NCBI GenBank assembly: GCA_964640725.1
Contig: CAZXIJ010000013.1
Location: 1-64,000 of the forward strand
Source: CALHVX01 sp964640725
Lineage (GTDB): Bacteria; Pseudomonadota; Gammaproteobacteria; Pseudomonadales; Azotimanducaceae
DNA length: 64,000 nucleotides
Direction: 5' to 3'
Shown: one piece after another, positions 9,446 to 18,008 of the stretch
How the letters are laid out: each line of letters begins with the position of its first letter
Position numbering within the stretch: position 1 is the first letter of the stretch
Program-made: the position numbers and the translations under genes
The notes under the pieces: generated by a model
What the model was told of the DNA's origin: nothing
Database searches by the model: none
Seen by the model: the letters and a program-made list of their open reading frames with translations, nothing else

Positions 9446-9859
9446 ATGGCCCAACGCCCCCCTGCCCAGGCCGGGCTGCGACACGTCGCGCTGTTCGTGC
9501 CGGACCTCGACGCCTGCGAGCACTTTTACTGCACGGTGCTGGGCATGAAAGAAGAATGGCGACCGGATGCCGACAATCTCTACCTGTCTTCCGGCAACGA
9601 TAACCTGGCGCTGCACCGGGCCACGGCGCCAGAGCGCGAATCGCCTGCTGGCAGCCCGGGGCTCGACCACATCGGGTTTGTCCTCGACCAGATCGAACAC
9701 GTGGATTTGTGGCACAGCTTCCTGCAGTCGCAGCAGGTGCCGATTGCCCAGCCGCCCAGAACCCATCGGGACGGCGCCCGCTCGCTGTATTGCCGGGACC
9801 CGGCAGGCAATCTGGTGCAGCTGATTTACCATCCACCCATCGCGGGCTGGCGCGGCTAG
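9446..9859 (+). CDS. VOC (glyoxalase/bleomycin-resistance fold) protein
   Basis: A 137-residue single VOC module pair. Candidate metal-ligand positions are His in LRHVALFVPD (about 13), His in LDHIGFVLD and the C-terminal DPAGNLVQLIYH strand, the usual betaalphabetabetabeta repeat arrangement. VOC proteins are metal enzymes such as glyoxalase I, dioxygenases and epimerases; the substrate here cannot be told. It follows the OsmC gene after four bases, so both may serve stress or electrophile detoxification (inference). Confidence 0.8.
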   Translation: MAQRPPAQAGLRHVALFVPDLDACEHFYCTVLGMKEEWRPDADNLYLSSGNDNLALHRATAPERESPAGSPGLDHIGFVLDQIEHVDLWHSFLQSQQVPIAQPPRTHRDGARSLYCRDPAGNLVQLIYHPPIAGWRG

Positions 9860-9908
9860 CGATCCTGGCCGGATCAGACTTTCCTTCACACAGAACCAGC
9901 CGTTGATC

Positions 9909-9924
9909 TGTGAAAGCGATCACG
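9909..9924 (+). promoter_or_regulatory. Near-perfect CRP/Vfr binding site
   Basis: TGTGA-AAGCGA-TCACG matches the CRP consensus TGTGA-N6-TCACA at nine of ten defined bases. It lies 28 bases before the GTG at 9952 and about 1 kb from the crp gene itself. A TTCACA at 9885-9890 forms a second inverted half to TGTGAA. It probably controls the small gene downstream. Confidence 0.6.
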
Positions 9925-9951
9925 GACCTCGCCGCGACGCGATCATAGGCT

Positions 9952-10335
9952 GTGTCTTCAGCAACGCTACAGGGCCTGCGCGTGACGAGCACTTCTTTAC
10001 AACGATTCGAAGGTCGCATCTACGCGGCAGAAGGGCAGCTCCACATGGTGGTGGCCGTCGACAACGCCGCCGCGACCGCTCAGGTCAGCACCCGCATAGA
10101 CGGAAGTCACGTGCTGCTGACGGTGCCGCTCACCACAGTCCGCGGCCACCTTGCGGAAGGCGGCGACCTGGACCTCAAGGGCATGGGTCGCAGCGGCAAG
10201 GCCAGGGTTCAGCAGCGCAGCGGCGGGTGGTTCTACTCGACTCGCGAAGGCCTGCAAGGGCCTTTTCCCACCGAGGCCGCCGCACAGCAGGGGCTGGACG
10301 CCTACGTGCTGGGACCGATGACAGCCACCGGCTAA
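9952..10335 (+). CDS. Conserved-looking small protein with C-terminal W-Y-TREG...GPF motif
   Basis: 127 residues from GTG 9952; a GTG at 9982 is an alternative start. There is no signal peptide or membrane segment. The C-terminus (GWFYSTREGLQGPF...AAQQGLDAYV, about residues 90-118) resembles a short domain I associate with DUF6316-type gammaproteobacterial proteins, and the N-terminal part is strand-rich. Function is unknown. A CRP box sits directly upstream, so it may be a CRP-regulated stand-alone gene. Confidence 0.6.
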   Translation: MSSATLQGLRVTSTSLQRFEGRIYAAEGQLHMVVAVDNAAATAQVSTRIDGSHVLLTVPLTTVRGHLAEGGDLDLKGMGRSGKARVQQRSGGWFYSTREGLQGPFPTEAAAQQGLDAYVLGPMTATG

Positions 10336-10395
10336 TTTGGCTCTCAGCCTCCGAATTCGATAGCATCCCTGCAGGCCGCGACGCCATGTCGCGAC

Positions 10396-10803
10396 ATGCA
10401 CGAGGGTGTCAGCATGCCAATGTCCCGCCGATTTTCACGAATTCGTCAATTAAATGCGCTTTTTAGAGCTCTATCTTGCGTATTTGTCCTGGTGCTCAGC
10501 GCTAACGCCGGCGCCAAGGAAATGGACCTGACCCGCTGCGCGTTCTCCCAGCCGCCAGTCATTGCCGAGGGCGCGACCGCGACTCAGGAACAGATGACAG
10601 CCAGCGCGACCGCGGTCCGCAGCTTTATGGGCGCCATGCAGGACTCCCTGGATTGCCTGGAAGCGGCGGAGAAAGCGATGGGGGACGAGATCACCGAAGA
10701 ACAGAAAATCATGGTCACCGCGGCCTACAACTCCGGCGTGGACAAGCTCAACAAGATCGCCGAGCGCTACAACAGCGAAGTGCGGGCTTTCAAAAACCGC
10801 TGA
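10396..10803 (+). CDS. Small exported helical protein of unknown function
   Basis: 135 residues from ATG 10396, or 129 from ATG 10414. A signal peptide is clear: SRRFSRIRQ basic region, then ALFRALSCVFVLVLSANAGA with a probable cleavage after AGA. The mature part is short, has two Cys (LTRCAF and LDCLEAA) that could form a disulfide, and is mostly helical and charged toward the C-terminus. I do not recognise the family. It converges on coq7, with stops five bases apart. Confidence 0.65.
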   Translation: MHEGVSMPMSRRFSRIRQLNALFRALSCVFVLVLSANAGAKEMDLTRCAFSQPPVIAEGATATQEQMTASATAVRSFMGAMQDSLDCLEAAEKAMGDEITEEQKIMVTAAYNSGVDKLNKIAERYNSEVRAFKNR

Positions 10804-10807
10804 GCCG

Positions 10808-11431
10808 CTAAAGGTGATAGGTCGTACGGGTCATCACCTGCGCGGCCAACCGCATCAATCCCTTCACCGGCGCGGGAAACTCCGCGCCTCCGGCCTGCAG
10901 CGCTTCTTCGCCGTGCCGGGCTTCATCCTCACGCATCTGCATCAGAATATCCCGGCTGCGCGCGTCGTCTGCTGGCAGCCGCTCCAGATGCTCGTCCAGG
11001 TGTCGGCAGACCAGGTCTTCTGTGGCTTCCACAAACCCCAGGCTGGTGCGGTCGCCGAGCAGCGCGGTGGCGGCGCCCATGGCGAAGGAGGCCCCGTAAA
11101 AAAGAGGCCCGAGCCGGCTGGGGCGGGCTTCCAGCTCCGTCAGCCGCGTCTCGCACCAGGCCAGGTGGTCGGTTTCCTCCCGGGCGGCAGCCCGCAGCTG
11201 GTCGCGGACCGCAGCACTGCGAGCGACCAGTGCCTGGCCGTCATAGAGCGCCTGGGCGCAGACTTCACCCACATGGTTCACCCGCATCAGGCCCGCCGCG
11301 TGGGCCCGTTCGGCGTCTTTAAGATCCGCCGGGGCGCTGCGCGCAGGCAGGGGTCGGGCCGCATGGCTTTCGCCAGCGACGGTTCGCAGCGCGCGGTCAA
11401 AGCCGACGATGAGGTTGTCTACAAATGCCAT
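10808..11431 (-). CDS. coq7: Ubiquinone biosynthesis hydroxylase (di-iron)
   Basis: A 207-residue Coq7-type demethoxyubiquinone hydroxylase, the late ring hydroxylation of ubiquinone synthesis. The ferritin-like four-helix bundle carries all iron ligands: Glu in NHVGE, Glu and His in REETDH, Glu in EATED, and Glu and His in REDEARH. It is found in Pseudomonas in place of enteric UbiF and usually lies near crp/vfr, as here. The N-terminal region (about 1-40) is the usual variable part. Divergent from the AAA ATPase gene. Confidence 0.93.
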   Translation of the reverse strand: MAFVDNLIVGFDRALRTVAGESHAARPLPARSAPADLKDAERAHAAGLMRVNHVGEVCAQALYDGQALVARSAAVRDQLRAAAREETDHLAWCETRLTELEARPSRLGPLFYGASFAMGAATALLGDRTSLGFVEATEDLVCRHLDEHLERLPADDARSRDILMQMREDEARHGEEALQAGGAEFPAPVKGLMRLAAQVMTRTTYHL

Positions 11432-11503
11432 AAGCGCTGACAGGATCCCGGTTATTGCCTTCGAGCAACCGCTATTCTAAGCCCCTGATTGTGAAGGAAC
11501 ACA

Positions 11504-12991
11504 ATGCGAGAGGCCGTCATGGCAGACACCAAAGACCTGGGCATGATCATCGACGCCAATATTCCGCTGGTGGCGATCGAGTCTCCGGACGAACGCCGGG
11601 TGCTCGCCCTGTTGCTGCGGCTTTCCCTGAACCGCGGCATGCGCTTTTACGAGTGGACGGCAACCCGCGGCCTGCGTCGCGGCGGCCTGGACGGCCAGCC
11701 ACAGGAAACCGGGGCGCACCTGGAACCCGAGGCGCTTCTCGCCCATATCGCCAGCGAGCCGGGCCCGGGCCTGTACGCGCTTTGCGACTTCCACTCGTAC
11801 CTGAAAGACGAGCCGAAAATCCTGCGCTACCTGAAGGACATCGCGCTTGCTCAGGAGCAGCTCGGCAACACCATCGTACTGATCAGCCATCAGCTGACCG
11901 TGCCCGCCGAGATCGGCCGGTTTACCGCCAAGTTTGAGCTGCGTCTGCCCAGCGACGAGGAACTCATGGCGCTGGTACGGCAAATCGCCAGGGAATGGTC
12001 CAGGCGCAACAGCGGGCGCAAGGTCAAAACTGACAACGACACCCTGGCGCGGCTCATCGCCAACCTGCGCGGCGTCTCCCACGCCGATGCCCGGGTCCTG
12101 GTCCGCCACGCGATCTTCAACGACGGCGCCATCACCGAGTCCGACCTGCCAGACGTGAACCGGCTCAAGTTCGATCTGCTGGACGCCGAAGGCGTGCTGC
12201 AGTTTGAGTACGACACGGAGGTCTTCAGCAACGTGGCCGGCCTCGAAAACCTCAAGCAGTGGCTCGCCCTGCGGCGCGAAGCCTTCATCGAAGCGCAGCA
12301 GGACCGGCCTCGCGGGGTGATGCTGCTGGGGGTTCAGGGCGGCGGCAAAAGTCTCGCTGCCAAAGCGATTGCCGGCTTCTGGGGCCTGCCGCTGGTGCGG
12401 CTGGATTTTGGCGCGCTGTACAACAAGTTCTTTGGCGAGACGGAGCGCAACCTGCGCAACTCCCTGAAGCAGGCGGAGATGATGGCGCCGTGCGTTCTGT
12501 GGATGGACGAAATCGAGAAAGGCATCGCCACCGGCACCAGCGATAACGCGACATCGAAACGCGTGCTCGCCACGCTGCTCACCTGGATGGCCGAGAACGA
12601 CAGCGCGGTGTTCATCGTTGCGACCAGCAACGACATCGCCGAGCTGCCCCCGGAGCTGGTGCGCAAGGGACGCATGGACGAAGTGTTCTTCGTCGATCTG
12701 CCGGACCGGGACACGCGGGCCGAGATCTTTCGCATTCACCTGCGCAAACGCCAGCTGGATCTGGCGGCCTACGACATGCTCGCCCTTGCCGATGCCACCG
12801 ACGGCTACACCGGTGCCGAGATCGAAGAGAGCATTGTCTCGGCGCGCTATCTGGCCAGCGCGCGCTCCGAGGTGCTGAGCCAGCAGGATGTACTGGCCGC
12901 CATCCATCGTACCTACCCGATGTCTGTCATGCGCGCCGAGAGCATTGCTCAGCTGCGCCACTGGGCGCAGGACCGGACCGCGCCGGCGTAG
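11504..12991 (+). CDS. Ycf46-type AAA+ ATPase
   Basis: A 495-residue protein with an N-terminal degenerate half (about 1-220: SHQLTVPAEI and the LPSDEE segment resemble an inactive AAA module) and a C-terminal active AAA module. The active module has Walker A GVQGGGKS, Walker B VLWMDEIEKG, sensor 1 IVATSND and arginine-finger region RKGRMDE. This two-part layout is that of Ycf46/CbbX-neighbouring AAA proteins of cyanobacteria and plastids, also found in proteobacteria; its role is poorly known. GAAGGA sits six bases before ATG 11504. The last 65 bases overlap the convergent cNMP gene. Confidence 0.85.
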   Translation: MREAVMADTKDLGMIIDANIPLVAIESPDERRVLALLLRLSLNRGMRFYEWTATRGLRRGGLDGQPQETGAHLEPEALLAHIASEPGPGLYALCDFHSYLKDEPKILRYLKDIALAQEQLGNTIVLISHQLTVPAEIGRFTAKFELRLPSDEELMALVRQIAREWSRRNSGRKVKTDNDTLARLIANLRGVSHADARVLVRHAIFNDGAITESDLPDVNRLKFDLLDAEGVLQFEYDTEVFSNVAGLENLKQWLALRREAFIEAQQDRPRGVMLLGVQGGGKSLAAKAIAGFWGLPLVRLDFGALYNKFFGETERNLRNSLKQAEMMAPCVLWMDEIEKGIATGTSDNATSKRVLATLLTWMAENDSAVFIVATSNDIAELPPELVRKGRMDEVFFVDLPDRDTRAEIFRIHLRKRQLDLAAYDMLALADATDGYTGAEIEESIVSARYLASARSEVLSQQDVLAAIHRTYPMSVMRAESIAQLRHWAQDRTAPA

Positions 12992-13934
12992 CGCGATCAT
13001 CGGTACCGTCCAGCAGGACCACCGCCTGCAGCCCGCGCTGCAGCAACAGGAAGACCGCCAGGGCCCGGGCCGGGACAGAGCCCCCGGTGACCGCATAGCT
13101 GGCATGCCGGGACAGCTCATCAAGGTGCAGGCGCAGGTCAGCCAGCGGCAACTGCAAGGCGCCGGCCATCGCCCCCTCCCCCAGGTTCAGCAGCTGGCTG
13201 CCGGCAACGGCCGGCGCGCGCGCAAAGGGCACCACGCCGTGCACCAGCAACTCCAGGAAAGGGCGTCGAGGCAAGCTCATCAGGGTCGCCGCTGACAACA
13301 GGGTGACCGACGCGTTGCGGCGAGCGCCGCTGATCAGTGCGTCTTCGCCGAAAAAGTCCCCTGGACCCAGATAGGCCAACGGCTGCGCGCCGCGATGGAC
13401 CACGGCCTGGCCCTCGCGAAGCACGAAGAAGCGATCACCGCGCGCGCCCTGCTGCAGCACCCGGTCACCGCGCTGCCCCTGCTCTGGGCTCATGCCCCGA
13501 AGGATGCGCTGCCAACGGCCCGTGTCGAGCCGGCGCAGCAACCGCGAGTCAAAGAACCGGACCAGCCAGGGCTCGTGCTCAAACTGCAGCCCGTTGAGGT
13601 CGCCGCCGATATCTTCCAGCAGAAATCGCAGCGGCTGCGTCTCGATTTGCAGCACATGCACCGCATCGGGGGCGTAGACGGCCCCGGCACCCGGGTAGAA
13701 CGGCGCCCGCGCTTCCGGCGCGCTCGCGCGCAAGGTCAGGGGCTGCCCGACGCCGCGCTTGATGCGCAGCCGCCCGCGCGTCAGAAAGTACAGCCCGGAC
13801 AACCGGCGCCCGGGCCGCAACAGCCACCGGTTCCCCGGCAGCACGAGGGCCTGGGTATGGCTGGCAACGGTTTCCAGTTCAGCACCAGTCAGGTGCGCGA
13901 AGGGCTGCAGGTCTCTGAGCGTATCGGCAAGCAT
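12927..13934 (-). CDS. Double cNMP-binding protein with degenerate rhodanese tail
   Basis: 335 residues from ATG 13934 (a TTG at 13952 adds six). Two successive cNMP-binding-like domains occur: a degenerate one at about 1-125 (LRPGRRLSGLYFLTRGRLRI) and a better one at about 140-240 (GARGDRFFVLREGQAVV, DFFGEDALI...RNASV with Glu and Arg). The last 70 residues align in pattern with a rhodanese domain (LPLADLRLHLDEL, then AVTGGSVPARALAVFLLLQRG), but the active-site loop has no Cys. No HTH is present, so it is not a DNA-binding CRP. It is likely a cytoplasmic sensor of unknown output, downstream of purD on the same strand. Confidence 0.7.
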   Translation of the reverse strand: MLADTLRDLQPFAHLTGAELETVASHTQALVLPGNRWLLRPGRRLSGLYFLTRGRLRIKRGVGQPLTLRASAPEARAPFYPGAGAVYAPDAVHVLQIETQPLRFLLEDIGGDLNGLQFEHEPWLVRFFDSRLLRRLDTGRWQRILRGMSPEQGQRGDRVLQQGARGDRFFVLREGQAVVHRGAQPLAYLGPGDFFGEDALISGARRNASVTLLSAATLMSLPRRPFLELLVHGVVPFARAPAVAGSQLLNLGEGAMAGALQLPLADLRLHLDELSRHASYAVTGGSVPARALAVFLLLQRGLQAVVLLDGTDDRATPARSGPAPSGAAEQCSRRA

Positions 13935-14058
13935 GGCGACACAGTGCCGCAAGCGGGCCCCGGGGACTGCCAGTCAGAAACGGCGGTTCCTGTACGGCAG
14001 GAGCGAGACGGCGCGACCGTTCCTGCAGGCGCGCCAACCCTGGGCCTGGCCACCGCCT

Positions 14059-15339
14059 CTAGTCGCCGGCCGTGATGGCCCGGTGCCCGATATCCTTGCG
14101 GAAGTAACAGCCATCGAAGTCGACGGCCGCAACCCCTTCGTAGGCCCGGCGCTGCGCCGTCGCAACATCGTCGCCCAGGCCCACCACGCACAGCACGCGA
14201 CCGCCGCTGGTCGTGATCGCATCGCCCTGCTGCCGGGTCCCGGCGTGAAAAACCCGCAGGCTTTCTTCCGGCGCGGGCACCGCGCGCACGGGCATGCCTT
14301 TGGCATAGCTGCCCGGGTAGCCCTCGGCCGCGAGCACGACACCGAGCGCCGTGCGCGGATCGAAGCGCAAGGTGACGTCCGCAAGGCCGACAGTCACTGC
14401 CGCGCAGCAGGCCGAGAACAGATCGCTGCGCAGCCGCATCATGATGGGCTGCGCTTCCGGATCGCCAAAGCGGCAGTTGAACTCGATCACGCGCGGCGCG
14501 CCGCTCGAATCGATCATGAGCCCCGCGTAAAGAAAGCCCTGATAGGGCATGCCATCGGCCTGCATGCCAGCCAGGGTGGGCTCAATCACCTCGCGCATGA
14601 CGCGTTCGTGCAAGGCGTCATCGATCAGCGGCGCGGGCGAGTAGGCACCCATGCCGCCCGTGTTCGGCCCTTGATCACCGTCGTCCCGGGCCTTGTGATC
14701 CTGGGAGCTGGCAAAGGGCACCGCCCGCTCGCCGTCGCACAGACAGATGAAGCTGGCCTCTTCCCCCGGCAGGAACTCCTCGATCACGACCCGGTGGCCG
14801 GCATCCCCAAAGGCGTTGCCGCTGAGCATATCGCGCACGGCCTGCTCAGCCTGTTCACGGGTTTGCGCCACGACCACGCCCTTGCCAGCCGCCAGGCCGT
14901 CCGCTTTGACAACGATCGGTGCACCCTGCTCATGCAGGTAAGCCAGAGCCGCGTCGAGATCTGTGAAGCTTTCATAGGCCGCAGTGGGAATGCCGTGCCG
15001 CGCCAGGAAAGCTTTGGTGAAGGCCTTGGAACCCTCGAGCTGCGCTGCGGCCCGGCTGGGCCCGAAGCACAGCAGCTCCCTCGCATCAAAGTAGTCGCGA
15101 ATGCCTTCGACCAGCGGCGCTTCCGGACCCACGACGGTGAGCGCGACATCGTTCGCGCTGGCAAAGTCCGCAAGGGCTGGCAAGTCCAGCACATCGATCG
15201 CGACGTTCTCGCAGCCGGGCTCTGCGGCGGTGCCTGCATTGCCCGGCGCAACATAGACTCCGGTTACCGCAGGGCTGGAAGCCAGCCGCCAGGCCAGAGC
15301 GTGTTCGCGACCGCCGCTGCCGATCACCAGTACTTTCAT
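14059..15339 (-). CDS. purD: Phosphoribosylamine-glycine ligase
   Basis: A 426-residue ATP-grasp enzyme of purine synthesis (GAR synthetase). It starts MKVLVIGSGGREHALAW and carries VGPEAPLVEGI, the ATP-grasp core VVKADGLAAGKGVVVA, EEFLPGEEASFICL, and the metal/ADP motif VIEFNCRFGDPEAQ. Length is normal. It lies 23 bases after purH on the minus strand; purHD is the common gammaproteobacterial order. Confidence 0.97.
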   Translation of the reverse strand: MKVLVIGSGGREHALAWRLASSPAVTGVYVAPGNAGTAAEPGCENVAIDVLDLPALADFASANDVALTVVGPEAPLVEGIRDYFDARELLCFGPSRAAAQLEGSKAFTKAFLARHGIPTAAYESFTDLDAALAYLHEQGAPIVVKADGLAAGKGVVVAQTREQAEQAVRDMLSGNAFGDAGHRVVIEEFLPGEEASFICLCDGERAVPFASSQDHKARDDGDQGPNTGGMGAYSPAPLIDDALHERVMREVIEPTLAGMQADGMPYQGFLYAGLMIDSSGAPRVIEFNCRFGDPEAQPIMMRLRSDLFSACCAAVTVGLADVTLRFDPRTALGVVLAAEGYPGSYAKGMPVRAVPAPEESLRVFHAGTRQQGDAITTSGGRVLCVVGLGDDVATAQRRAYEGVAAVDFDGCYFRKDIGHRAITAGD

Positions 15340-15362
15340 GCGCCTGCCTTGCCGCTCGGGCC

Positions 15363-16952
15363 CTAGTGCCGGAAGTGCCGGGTGCCGGTCAACATCATCG
15401 CCATGCCGTGCTCGTTGGCCGCAGCAATGACCTCCTCGTCCCGCATGGAACCGCCCGGCTGGATGACGGCGCGGATGCCGGCCTGGGCAGCCGCGTCAAT
15501 GCCGTCCCGGAAGGGAAAGAACGCGTCCGATGCCATCACCGAGCCCGGCACCGTCAGCCCCTCCTCCGCGGCCTTCAGGCCGGCGATTTTCGCGCTCACC
15601 ACGCGACTCATCTGGCCGGCGCCAACGCCAATGGTCTGGCCGTCCCGGGCGTAGACGATCGCGTTCGACTTAACAAACCAAGCCACGGTCCAGGCGAAGT
15701 GCAGGTCCGCAAGCTCGCGCTCGCTGGGCGCCCGCTCGGTAACCACCCGCAGCTGGTCTTGGGCGAACACCAGCTCATCGGCATCCTGTACCAGCAACCC
15801 GCCGCCAACGCGTTTCAAATCCAGGCCCCGGGGTTGCTGGCCTGGCGCACCCGTAGACAGCAGACGCACATTCTTTTTTTGCCGGGCGACTTCGATCGCT
15901 CCGGCATCGACCTCGGGCGCGACCACAACCTCGACGAACTGGCGCTCGAGGATCGCTTCGAGGGTCGGCCCGTCGAGGGCCTGATTGAAGGCAATAATGC
16001 CGCCAAAAGCCGATGTCGGGTCGGTCGCAAACGCGCGATCGTAAGCGGCCCGAGGCGTCGCGCCGAGCGCCACGCCACAGGGGTTCGCGTGCTTGACGAT
16101 AACGCAGGCGGTTTCGCTCAGCGCGCTGACACACTGCAGCGCGGCATCGGTGTCAGCAACGTTGTTGAAGGACAGCGCTTTGCCCTGATGTTGCGTCAGC
16201 GCTGCAACCGTTCCGGGTCGCGCTGGCGTCTCGCCGTAAAACGCCGCCTGCTGGTGCGGGTTCTCGCCGTAGCGCATGTCCTGCAGCTTGCGCCAGGTCA
16301 GGGTCATGCTCGCCGGCAGCTCGCTGCCATCTTCCAGCTGCCCGGCGAGGTAACCGGCGACCATCGCATCGTAGGCCGCCGTGTGGCGGAAAGCCGCCAG
16401 CGCCAGGGCGGAACGCAGGGCGCCGTCGCTGCCGCCATCCCGCACAGCCGCAAGGACCCGGTCGTAGTCCGACGGCTCGACCACAATCATCACGTCGCGA
16501 TGGTTCTTGGCCGCCGCGCGCACCATGGTTGGCCCGCCGATGTCGATGTTCTCGATGGCCAGATCAAAGGTGCAGTCCGGCCGCGCGACGGTGGCCGCAA
16601 AGGGATACAGGTTCACCACCACCAGGTCGATGGCATCGATGTCGTGCTCGGCCATGACCGCATCGTCCTGGCCGCGGCGGCCGAGGATGCCGCCATGGAC
16701 CTTGGGATGCAGCGTCTTGACCCGGCCGTCCATCATTTCCGGAAAGCCGGTGTAGCCGGACACTTCCGTGACCGACAGCCCGGCCTCCGTGAGCGCGCGC
16801 CAGGTGCCCCCGGTCGACAGCAACGCCACGCCGGCTTCGGCCAGCCCGCGGGCAAAGGGCACCAGTCCGTTCTTGTCGGAGACACTCAGCAAGGCCCGCC
16901 GCACCGGGCGGCGTTCGGTGCCCGGCTGCGGGTCGGTATTCGATTCGGTCAT
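15363..16952 (-). CDS. purH: Bifunctional AICAR transformylase/IMP cyclohydrolase
   Basis: A 529-residue enzyme for the last two purine steps. The N-terminal MGS-like cyclohydrolase half has [22 protein letters not shown] and [15 protein letters not shown]; the transformylase half has [24 protein letters not shown] and [12 protein letters not shown], with the QPGGSMRD end. Its ATG shares one base with the dusB stop (TGATG), leaving no room for fis, which normally lies between dusB and purH. Confidence 0.97.
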   Translation of the reverse strand: MTESNTDPQPGTERRPVRRALLSVSDKNGLVPFARGLAEAGVALLSTGGTWRALTEAGLSVTEVSGYTGFPEMMDGRVKTLHPKVHGGILGRRGQDDAVMAEHDIDAIDLVVVNLYPFAATVARPDCTFDLAIENIDIGGPTMVRAAAKNHRDVMIVVEPSDYDRVLAAVRDGGSDGALRSALALAAFRHTAAYDAMVAGYLAGQLEDGSELPASMTLTWRKLQDMRYGENPHQQAAFYGETPARPGTVAALTQHQGKALSFNNVADTDAALQCVSALSETACVIVKHANPCGVALGATPRAAYDRAFATDPTSAFGGIIAFNQALDGPTLEAILERQFVEVVVAPEVDAGAIEVARQKKNVRLLSTGAPGQQPRGLDLKRVGGGLLVQDADELVFAQDQLRVVTERAPSERELADLHFAWTVAWFVKSNAIVYARDGQTIGVGAGQMSRVVSAKIAGLKAAEEGLTVPGSVMASDAFFPFRDGIDAAAQAGIRAVIQPGGSMRDEEVIAAANEHGMAMMLTGTRHFRH

Positions 16953-17941
16953 CAGGCGTTTGCTACTCTGCTCAGTTGCGGGTCCAGCGCCAGCAGCATC
17001 GCGAGCTGCGCATCGGCATCTTCCAGGGCGTTAAAGCGCGCACGGTGTTCCCGGGCGACGGTCTGCGGCAGATCGGCCTGGTCGAGATACCAGCCCACAT
17101 GCTTGCGCGCGATCCGGGACCCCGCCCGAGCGCCGTAAAAATCGTGAATCGCCGCCACGTGCCGGGCTGCAAAGGCACCCAGGAACGCGGGCGCTGCAGG
17201 CATGGGCCGCCCGGCCAGCGCCGCTGCGAGCTGCCCGGGAAACCACGGCCGACCGAGAGCGCCGCGACCGATCATAATGCCGTCGACCCCGGTGCTGGCG
17301 ATAACGCGGCGTGCATCGGCGATGCTGACAATATCGCCGTTGGCAAACACCGGAACAGCCAGCCGGGCCTTGATGCCCGCGACCGTGTCAAATTCTGCCT
17401 GGCCCTTGAAGCGGCAAGCCCGGGTTCGGCCGTGCACCGTCAGCGCCGCAATGCCGGCGTCTTCCAACTGCAGCGCTACCGCCAGGCCGTTGCGGTGCTC
17501 CCGGGACCAGCCGGTGCGCATTTTGGCGGTGACCGGCACCGGCACGGCTGCGACGACCGCGCGCACGATGTCGGCCATGAGCCCCTCGTCGCGCATGAGG
17601 GCCGAGCCCGCGGCTTTCTTGCAGACCTTCTTGGCGGGGCAGCCGAAGTTGATATCGATGATCTGCGCGCCGCCGGCATGCATCTCCCGGGCGACAGCAG
17701 CCATGGTCGCAGGCTCGCTGCCCGCAATCTGCACAACGTGCGGGCAGTCGCCGCCGACTTTGACGCGCCGGCGCTTGCTCTTCTGCCGCTCCCAGTGCGC
17801 GGGGCGGTCATCGACCATTTCCGAGGCCACGTAGCCGGCACCGAGCTGCCAGGCCAACCTGCGGAACGGCGCATCGGTAATCCCCGCCATCGGCGCGAGC
17901 AGAACAGGATTGCGGAGCTGATGGGAGCCGATGGCGACCAA
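16952..17941 (-). CDS. dusB: tRNA-dihydrouridine synthase B
   Basis: A 329-residue FMN enzyme that reduces uridine in tRNA D-loops. It has [17 protein letters not shown] at the N-terminus, the catalytic Cys in [18 protein letters not shown] (about 104), KMRTGW, VHGRTR and [13 protein letters not shown]. Length and motifs fit DusB. In many gammaproteobacteria dusB forms an operon with fis; here purH follows directly. It follows the DUF3426 gene on the same strand after 67 bases. Confidence 0.95.
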   Translation of the reverse strand: MVAIGSHQLRNPVLLAPMAGITDAPFRRLAWQLGAGYVASEMVDDRPAHWERQKSKRRRVKVGGDCPHVVQIAGSEPATMAAVAREMHAGGAQIIDINFGCPAKKVCKKAAGSALMRDEGLMADIVRAVVAAVPVPVTAKMRTGWSREHRNGLAVALQLEDAGIAALTVHGRTRACRFKGQAEFDTVAGIKARLAVPVFANGDIVSIADARRVIASTGVDGIMIGRGALGRPWFPGQLAAALAGRPMPAAPAFLGAFAARHVAAIHDFYGARAGSRIARKHVGWYLDQADLPQTVAREHRARFNALEDADAQLAMLLALDPQLSRVANA

Positions 17942-18008
17942 GCGCGGGCCCTGGCAACGGGAGGGCGGCCATCATACCGCCCGGCGGGCACAGCTCAAGA
18001 TGTGCGGG

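Noticed and set aside
13759..15366. 535-residue plus-strand open frame over purD
   Set aside because: A shadow of purD on the opposite strand; no family motif.
15366..17138. 590-residue plus-strand open frame over purH
   Set aside because: purH has all catalytic motifs on the minus strand; this frame is Arg- and Gly-rich without domains.
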